64,000 nucleotides of DNA from Desarmillaria ectypa (lineage: Eukaryota > Basidiomycota > Agaricomycetes > Agaricales > Physalacriaceae), in assembly GCA_030407005.1 (NCBI GenBank), contig JAUDYN010000005.1, positions 558,001-622,000 on the forward strand, read 5' to 3'. How positions within the stretch are numbered: position 1 is the stretch's first letter; each line of letters begins with the position of its first letter. This document shows, piece by piece, positions 55,945 through 64,000 of the stretch. The position numbers were made by a program, and so were the translations under genes. The notes under the pieces were generated by a model. That model worked only from the letters and a program-made list of their open reading frames with translations. It had not been told where the DNA came from and did no database searches.

Positions 55945-56373
55945 TTATAGCCAGCTGCATGTGTGAGTTCGGGTTCTTAATCTTCTGTGACTTTGGAATG
56001 GCGAGCAAGAGAGTCCGAACTTGGCATATCAGTCCTGGCAGTGATAGGTAAAATCTACTGTGTCATCAAGAAGACAAAAAGGAGCATTCGCAAGCGAAGA
56101 ATGAGACGTGGGGATCTATTCGCCCGAGAATTTCGTGAGGAGCAAGCAGAAGCACTCGATGAAATGTGTTGAGCAAAATGAAGGTCATCTTTGTTCGTGT
56201 GAAATTGAGCAGCCACCGACGGAGACGGAAGATGTCGTGGAGAGACGTCACTCGTTTTTTCTGTGGTGATTAGGTCGTTCCTGTGGAGGATGACGGGTGA
56301 AGGGCACTCGACAACAGGAGATAGCGACCCTGAACTACAGTGGGCAGGAATCAATTCTTCAATGCACTGGTCA
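55945..56373 (-). repeat. Inverted copy of 1421-2097, with an internal deletion
   Basis: On the minus strand it reads as the C-terminus of the acidic protein (CIEELIPAHCSSGS, SSPSMAAQF-like and LHISSSASAC-like blocks), then jumps to the 2010-2097 sequence. It lies just past the stop of the cation transporter. Confidence 0.8.
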
Positions 56374-56544
56374 TCCGACAATGCGTGCTTTGTCACCATT
56401 TCTTGGCATTCCGGTTTGCATAGGCAAGGTAGCGGTGGCGTGGGGGAAGAGTCATGGCCATTTAATGCCTGTGACAGTTACGACTTCATGACCGTCACGC
56501 GACCCGCACAACGCTGGGCCCCTTGGCCCAACGGAATTTCATTT

Positions 56545-56690
56545 CCGTGCTGGCTCATCCAGTGAATAAATTCATCATATTCGCATTCGGCCAAGATGGA
56601 TGTCAATAAACTCAGTAGGCACTTAGTTTTTCTCAAGGTGCCTATCAATACTTTGTCCTTGGAAGACATTGTTTCATCTAGTCAGAGAAG
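56545..56690 (+). repeat. Direct copy of 5271-5415
   Basis: Matches the 5' leader of the membrane protein gene, with small indels. No coding sequence follows. Confidence 0.75.
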
Positions 56691-58588
56691 TCCATGACTA
56701 AGATATGCGTCACCAGGAACAGGGACCTTTATATAAGTATCATGTCACGGCGCTTGAGCTGACAAACAAGTCATTGTAAAGGGAGCTCAGAAACTGAGCC
56801 TTCAATTGATTATAGCATGCCAATGGCTATAGAATGCTAATGATGTGTGGGGGGGAAGGTGGTGGATTGAAAAGATGTGAGAAAGCCCTCTCTAACTCCT
56901 CTTTAGCCAGATGTTTCTCCTCTGCTTTCTTTTCCTCCACAATCCTTTTGGCCTCCATAGCCTCCTCTAGTCTCTTTTTTCCCTTTAAATCCACCAATTT
57001 CCTTGCTTTCACCTCCTATCCAACCTTACCTTTGCCTTCCTATCAGCCTTTTCCTTTGCCAACTTCCAAGTAGCATAGACCTCCAAGGCCACTGAAAATG
57101 CCTCCTCCACCTCTTCACACTCTTGATATAACTATTCCTAGTCATCAAGCAAAATATTTTCAGGAGTCAGGACACTCTTATACAGCTCAGAAATGATAGA
57201 CAAATAATAAATGTTGGAAGTAGACATTAGAGATGAGGAATCCAGTGGAGATGATGGTGATAAGAGGTTAAGTTGAGAAAGGATCATGTGACTGTTGCAG
57301 CAGTTTACACACAGTCTATGATTGGCCATCAGAATCAGTGATTCTTGAGGGTAAGAATGCTAAGAAGAGGATACTGTCATACTCATGCTATAGACTGTGA
57401 GATTTCATAATATGTTCTATCTCTTCTCCAAATATAATATGCAAAGTATACTAGAGAGAGTGGGGGTTAAAAAGCTGGTGAGGTTTTATTAGCCAGCTTA
57501 TAGCTACTTAAATACAACCATTATACCTATAGCAATAACTAACCTGTACATAGTCTAGAAAATACATAGCTAAGTAACTGCTATGTATATGATAATATTT
57601 TCACTTATAGTAGCTATGAAGCTACAGATCAATTCCAATATAAACCTCCAATTCAAACCACACTTCAACTAATTCCATTAATCTTGGACTCAATCTTGTC
57701 AGCTTCCATGGCTTCTGAGTCCCAATTTCTATTTGTTATTCTAATTACTATTTTATTTCTATCTCACCTACTTATTCATTTATCAATTCTAGAACTCATA
57801 TCAGTAACAAATAGGTGTTACATTAGAGCTTCTATAAATCCTGACTTCTCTAAATTCTGATACAGTAATGAATAGGACTCAACTCAGACTATAAACTAGT
57901 ATATATAATATAGAATTACATGTACTATCTCAGTTCAAATATCAACTTGATTCAGCTAATACTTTCTCTCTCTATCATCTCAGTCCATGGAATCTGATCT
58001 ATAGGACTAACTCTTGTCCCTAACTACTCTTATCTCCATGGACTTCCATCTATACTCATTCTTAAGGCTTCAGCTTAAGGGTAATATTACTAATAGCTTT
58101 GCTAAGACTCTCACACTTCTATGGCCTCTGCTATGTGCATTCATTCCTATATCTATTAGCATGACTCTAACACCCAGCTAATACATACATAGTGCCAGAC
58201 CAATAATATTGTAGTTGGCTGAGCTCTGCAGACTCATGCAGATGTACACTACTATGTCTACTTATATACTAGATGCTAATTTACTAGAATGTTTTACACT
58301 TTTCCTAACACTTCTCTCTTAATCAGCAAGTTTGGCATAATGCTGGATTTGTTATGATTTTATCTATTTTCTGCCTTTTATCTTATTTTATCTTAGCATT
58401 GATCTTATCATATATAATCCCAGTGCTAATCATGATATAAGACTGACAAACTCTCCAGTGAGAGAATTATAGTTTGCTTTTGCAAGATCTTTTGTATACA
58501 GTAAGTATACAAGAAGATGCAAGAACCACCTACTTTAGATCAGTATAAATCTGCTTCTGATAGTGGAGAAGAGTGAAAGAGTGGGACT
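56691..58588. other. CpG-poor repeat DNA; no supported gene
   Basis: A 61-codon Lys/Glu-rich coiled-coil-like frame (56827-57012, minus) is too short to identify. From about 58350 the sequence starts TGTTATGATTTT like a gypsy LTR. 58175-58345 matches 16326-16500. Confidence 0.45.
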
Positions 58589-59236
58589 CAACATTCTTTC
58601 AAGAGATTTGTGCTTTAAGAGCAAGTCCTAAGCAATAGCAATGAGCTTTCATGCTGTCTGCTAGTGATACTAGGCATGAAGCTGCTAAAGTATACTAAGC
58701 TGGAGGCTTGGATAAGGAATTTATTCCTTTAATGTGCTATGAGCTTGATTGATTCTTCTCTAGTTACATTTTACTGCTTTTATACCAAATTGACTTCCTA
58801 CCCCTATATCTATCTGCTCTAATAATCTTGCCAAGTAGTGACCTGCTTCATCATGTTTACCCCCCTCTTTACACTCCTAATAATTCTCCTAAAGAGAGAC
58901 CATATAGGATCACCATTCTTGGTGATATTAAGGTGGAGACATGGTCTTCAATTGGCAGATGGCCATTCATTATACTCTGGTGGAAAAGCAGGTTACTGAC
59001 AGTGGATAGTAGTGTGGATGGCAGTCTGTTGGCCCCTGGTTTCTGGTCTGGTGGAAAAGTGGGTTACTAACAATAGATAGCTGTGCAGATGACAGTTCAT
59101 TGTCTCTTGACCTTCATTTTCTTTATTTTAGCAGATCTTAGTCCTATATTCCTGTTAACTGAGCAGGTGGGTGTTGTTAATCCTGTGGCTTGGCAGAAGC
59201 CAAAATTTGGTGCACACATATATATGATACAGCACA
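58589..59236 (+). repeat. First copy of a 0.65-kb direct repeat
   Basis: Aligns with 60379-61025 along its length: CAACATTCTTTCAAGAGATTTG at the start; GGATAAGGAATTTATTCC, TGACCTTCATTTTCTTTATTT and GCCAAAATTTG later. Differences are mostly transitions and small indels. Confidence 0.75.
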
Positions 59237-60378
59237 CTATGGCTATGATAGCCTTAATCAAAACATCTCTCTTGAATGGTCTTGAAAATTTCTAAATGAG
59301 TTTATAAGCATCCATCTTAAAGAGAGCCCATACTCATGACTGTAGCCACCAGTGTAGTTAAAAACTATAGCAGATCATTAATATAGACCCTTATCAGTGC
59401 AGAAGTGTGCATCTGAGGTATGCTCTCTGCTGAGTATAATACAGATTTTCCATCTCAGTGGGACATATATCATTGGATAGAGCCAATTAAACATGTATGG
59501 AGTACCTAAGATGTGTCTATATTTGTATATAGCAGATGTATATGTGTGCATGCATATTCAGGTGTGAACACAAGGTTCAGAGTTTAGTCACTCCTGGATA
59601 GCCAGAATATGCAGAACCCTATTCCAAACTATTATCAAAGTCTATGCAACCACTCTAAACCATAAAAGAATCCCAGAACACCAGGGCTGAGGACAAAACA
59701 AAAGAAAATAATACTTGAGGTATTCTTTGTCTATTTTCATAGTTTATAAAACTATTCTGAACTAAAATTTAAAAAAAAACATCAGAACACTAGGGTTGAG
59801 AGCAATGAAAAAAAACATAATCCTTCAGGCATTTTATGTCCCATGAATGGTAAAATCACAGTCATAAGGTGAGAATGGGCACAGGACATATAACTATTAG
59901 AAACATTCCAGAAAGCAAAATATTGAATAGGATATGACAACGAACAATAAATTCACTTCTGTGAATGTTCTGCTACTATTATATGCATGACTTGTGATCC
60001 TATAAAGCACATACACTCTTGAAGATAGGACCTGCATTTTTTTTCTGCATCTTTACAACCTTGTCTCCTGAACCATGTCCACCTTTCATGATATTACCCA
60101 TTTTATCTTTAAACCAAGTAAAGATGTACTAGTGACCTGGACATCTGCTCATGCATCTACTGTATATAGCACACTAAGAGTGGATACAGTGTATAAGGCA
60201 GATGGCTGGAGCCCCACTCACATAGAGTGAGTTATCAAGGTCATTTGGTTTTGTGTAAGTCTTCCTATCTGTTCCTTTCTAATGCTTTCTTATTCCCTCC
60301 ATAGGACAAGATCCACTATATTTTAAGGATAATAGGTGTATCATATCCAGTCCTCCATATCTAGTGAGTCAGCATCAT
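59237..60378. other. No supported gene
   Basis: AT-rich and almost free of CpG; only short frames. Confidence 0.5.
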
Positions 60379-61025
60379 CAACATTCTTTCAAGAGATTTG
60401 GGTTTTGAGAGCAATTTTTGAGTGATAGCAATGAGCTTCTATACTGTCTGCTAGCAATACTAGGCACAAGGCTGCTAAAGTATGCTAAGCTGAAGACTTG
60501 GATAAGGAATTTATTCCTTTAGTGTGCTATGAGCTTGATTGATTGATTCTCTAGTTACATTGGTGCTTTTATTCTCCAACTTCTTACCCTTATACCTATC
60601 TGCTCTGATAATCTTGCCAAGTAGTAACCCACTCCATTGTATCTACCCCTTTTTACACTTTTAAATAATTCTCCTAAGAAAAACCATATAGGATCACCAT
60701 TCTTAATAATATTAAGATAGAGGCATAGGCTTCCACTGGCAGATGGCCATCCATTATGCTCTGGTGAAAAAGTGGGTTACTGATGACAGATGATAGTGTG
60801 AATGACAGTCTATTGGCCTCTGGTTTCTGGTCTAGTGGAAAAGTGGGTTACTGATAACAGATAGCTATGTGGATGGCAGTCTGTTGTCTCCTGACCTTCA
60901 TTTTCTTTATTTCTAGCAGATTCTTAGTGTCCTGTATTCTCATTAACTGAGCAGATGGTTGTTGTTAGTCATGTGGCTTAGCAGAGGCCAAAATTTGATG
61001 CATATGTATATGTGGTGCAGCACAG
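60379..61025 (+). repeat. Second copy of the 0.65-kb direct repeat
   Basis: Its end runs directly into gypsy RNase H coding sequence, with no reverse transcriptase before it, so the junction is a truncation. Confidence 0.75.
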
Positions 61026-62937
61026 TGAATCAAAGATATTTATCCCACTTTGGTTTAATATCACTCAATGACACAGAGTTTAAATATAGTCAGCCCAAGC
61101 TTGAACTCTATAGCCTATATAGGGTATTGAAAGAGGCTACTATATGGATAATTGGAGTTAAGAATGTGGTGGTTGAAGTTGATGCTACACCCATCAAAGA
61201 AATGATCAATAATCCAGATACAAATCCAAGTGCAGTGATCAACTGATGGGTAGTGGGCATATTTTTATTTGATTTCAAGCATGTGCACATTCCTGGGATA
61301 AAATATGGCATAGATGGTTTATCCAGATGCTGTCCACAATCTAAGAATAAGCCTGCAGAAGGAGATGATTCAGAATGGGTGGATAATATGTATAGGTTTA
61401 TCCATATCATCAACCCACTTATGGAGAAGTGCATGTCTGGTCAGAAGATACTATCTCTAATGCAGATATTTGCTACAAGGCAAGGAGATGGGAAGCAACA
61501 AACTATCTATCTGCTAGTAGCAGACCCTTTTTCAGAAAATATTGGGGTAGAAATTCCAAGAAGTATAAAGACCAAATCAAATAATGCAAGAATTGACCTA
61601 GTCCAAGCATTCCTAGTGGAATTTCAAGTATCTGCTTCAATGACAGAGGATCAGAAGTGGACATTCATCAACTACACATTAGAATTTTTCCTATCAAATA
61701 GAAAATTATGGAAAAGAGACAACAATGGAGAACACAAGCTGGTTATACTATCAGAATAATAGTATTAACTGCTGTGGATAGCACACAATGAGCTCAAAAA
61801 CAAAGGAGTCTATTCAGTATGGGCACATCTATTGAAGAGATATTGGTGGTCTCAATTGCTAGATAACATTAAGTGGTTTGTCAAGACTTGCCACATGTGT
61901 CAAATCTGCTAGATAAGCAAATGGCATATTCTGTCTGTAGTGGCTTATCTGGCCCTGCTTTTCTCCAAAGTCTACATAGACACTTTCCACCTTTCTAAAT
62001 CTAATGGATTCAAGTATATTGTGTACACCTGATGCTTCATGAGCATGTACCCTGAATTCAAAATGCTTAGGCACAAGAATACAGAGGGTATCATATGCTT
62101 TATATTCAAAGATATCATTTGCTGCTGGAGAAGTCTATATGAAATTGTTACAGATAATAAACTCACCTTCAAAGCTGCTCTTGATCTGTTGGCCACAATA
62201 TATGACATCCACCATATCATAATATCTGCTTACAATTCTCAAGTGCAAGGTGTAATCAAAAGGAGACATCTAAACTTTTGTAAATTCTTGTTCAAAGCTT
62301 GTGGTAGAGTACAAAATAAGTGGAGTTAAATGGCTCACTCAGTCATATGGGCAGAAAGAGTTACCCCACTATGAATGATAGGAAGAAGTCCTTATAAAGT
62401 GGCCACAGGAGTAGTGCCTACCCTACCATTGAATATAGCAGAGGCATCCTTTCTTGTGGAACCACCAGATTCATCTTTGATTTCATCAGACCTTATTGCT
62501 AGATATGCTATTACACTTTAGAAGCAACCTGCTGATCTCAAGCATATCTACTTCAAAGTATATAAAGCCAGGATCAAAATGATAGAAAGGTGGGAAAAGG
62601 AACATGCTGCTTAAATCATTGACTGGGTATTTCAACTGAATTCACTTGTTATTGTATGAAATACAAGAATCAAGTATAAACTCAGTAGAAAATTCAAGCC
62701 TAGGTATTTAGAACCACTGGTATACATCATAAAAAACAGAGGTAGAGCATATATTCTCTGTGACCTGGGTGCAATGGTACTAGTGGATCTGGTAGCCACT
62801 TTCCACTGCATATCTTACCATCTATATGACCATATTCTAATATCTGACATAGCAGATTTTATTAACCAACTGCTCATGCAGATAGAAGCATTGAGGAATA
62901 CTATAATGTCTTATGAGGATGACTTGAATCTAAGATA
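61026..62937 (+). pseudogene. Dead gypsy pol fragment: RNase H, integrase and C-terminal part
   Basis: Frame reads LISLNDTEFKYSQPKLELY, then VVEVDATPIKEMINNPDTNP and a stop, then LFDFKHVHIPGIKYGIDGLS (RNase H end). Integrase zinc region follows near 61.87 kb (CHMCQIC), then ISAYNSQVQGVIKRRH near 62.22 kb, where the family has a YHPQANGxIER-like motif. The C-terminal part (IIKNRGRAYILCDLGAMVL) ends at 62937. Many stops. It belongs to a gypsy lineage different from A, B, D, E and F, and has no chromodomain that I can see. Confidence 0.8.
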
Positions 62938-64000
62938 AGTGAACAACAGACTATGGTTTTTTGCTGATCCCTATACTTTTATATCTTATATAAACTCACT
63001 CAATTTATTATACAATATTTTATATATGTGTATTTAAGATATCTAACCACACATGAGTCTGCTTGGCAGGTTGCTTTTACTTACTTTATAAATCTTTTTT
63101 TCTATACACAATATGTATACAGCATGTAAATCATCTGTAATAATTTACTGAGGCAATATTACCCATTCTTTTTCACACTTCATATTCTGGCAAACTAAAT
63201 CATTCACATTTTTTTTAGATGCTCAAGAAGAATTAAATACCTAAAATATACAAAACACAAACTATTCTTCAAGTAGGTGCAAGAAACCATGCTCTATAAG
63301 CACATCCATATTCTTCTTCAACTTCACTGGCTCCTCTTGGTCCAAGATGCATAATATTATCCAAGCACTATGTCCACCAAGAAAGTTAGCCTATGTTGGA
63401 TCTCCACCTTGCCTGTTCAAATAAACTGCTAACAACACTCATTCAGATAGATCAACAACTGGGCTGGGAATCCACTCACTAAGAAAATCTACTCACCTGA
63501 GAGGCATACTCAGGCTGAGCCATTTTCCTATTTATTCTGTCTATTTGGCAGGTAGAAGCTGTTGGGAAAGTGGGTGATCTCTGACTCAGAGAAAAGCCTG
63601 TAGTTGTTGAGCTCATACAACAGAGCTTGATGGGTGGATATGAACTGCTCACTTAGAGCAAGTATGCAATCTCATGTAACATCATGGGAATGGGAACAGA
63701 TACCTTTCAAATGATCTATAAGCCTGAATGCAAAATCTGTGGTAGGATCTACAAGGAGGGGTTAATTGAAAGGACTTGCATGAGACAGAAAATATGGACT
63801 TACCATTCCCAACTGGTGAGTGAGAAACCCTAGGCACATTCTGATACATGTTGTAATCTGATTGAACATCCATAATTATTGGGGCAGATGAGAGACCTAA
63901 GGCTGAGACATGATGAAAAAGCTGGTGTGACTCTCTGAGGTCTGTTATGGCTACTCTCTATTTACCCTTGTCCAAGTGGGTTGGGCAAGCAGGTCAGATG
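62938..64000. other. CpG-poor sequence; no supported gene
   Basis: AT-rich with only short frames. From about 63.25 kb the base composition is a little less AT-rich, which could be an old decayed gene or element, but I recognise nothing. Confidence 0.4.

Noticed and set aside
55987..56172. Basic 61-residue protein on the plus strand
   Set aside because: It is antisense to the duplicated piece of the acidic protein gene and has no independent support.
56827..57012. Coiled-coil protein gene (Lys/Glu-rich)
   Set aside because: Only 61 codons in simple-composition, CpG-poor DNA, with no flanking coding or splice signals.

Overview
The window looks like nuclear DNA of a filamentous basidiomycete, most likely an Agaricomycete. 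The evidence is: genes split by many 47-60 nt GT-AG introns with CTGAC/CTAAC-type branch sites; fungal families (HET-like protein, a 7-TM membrane family starting with a V-P-x-A-A-F-I-A-L motif, LETM1, P450, Mn-type cation efflux protein); chromodomain Ty3/gypsy and Ty1/copia retrotransposons; and repeat decay by CpG to TpG/CpA change. No database was searched; all families were recognised by reading motifs.

Layout. 1-13 kb is gene territory: a poorly understood acidic protein (about 0.5-1.8 kb), a membrane-anchored HET-like gene (2.6-4.7 kb, minus) head-to-head with a membrane protein gene (5.5-6.7 kb, plus), a mitochondrial LETM1-domain gene (9.4-10.4 kb) preceded by a duplicated scrap of its own 5' end, and a nine-exon 7-TM gene (11.2-12.8 kb, minus). 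A decayed tandem copy of the 7-TM gene lies at 14.6-15.8 kb.

16.8-42.4 kb is one stack of nested retrotransposons. The outermost is a copia element whose two LTRs are 25 kb apart but still flanked by a near-identical 5-bp duplication. Inside it lie decayed gypsy copies (E, D, F), a plus-strand gypsy (A), and a minus-strand gypsy (B) inserted in A's chromodomain region. A 1.45-kb repeat (C) occurs five times and is itself inserted in B. A second copia (43.9-48.5 kb) has identical LTRs and a perfect 5-bp duplication but carries TGA stops and a frameshift.

48.5-56.7 kb is again gene territory: a P450 pseudogene (minus), an intact-looking 14-exon P450 (plus) with one splice junction I cannot bring into frame, and a Mn-type cation diffusion facilitator (plus). 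Beyond it is a composite duplication made from two separate parts of the first 5.5 kb. 56.7-64 kb is old, CpG-poor repeat DNA holding a dead gypsy RNase H/integrase region and a 0.65-kb direct repeat.

The retroelements give the most informative signals: covarying self-priming sites in two gypsy families, a hydrophobic segment at the Gag N-terminus shared by both, CpG decay converting Arg codons to TGA and YLDD to YLDN, and unequal decay that gives a relative age to each layer.
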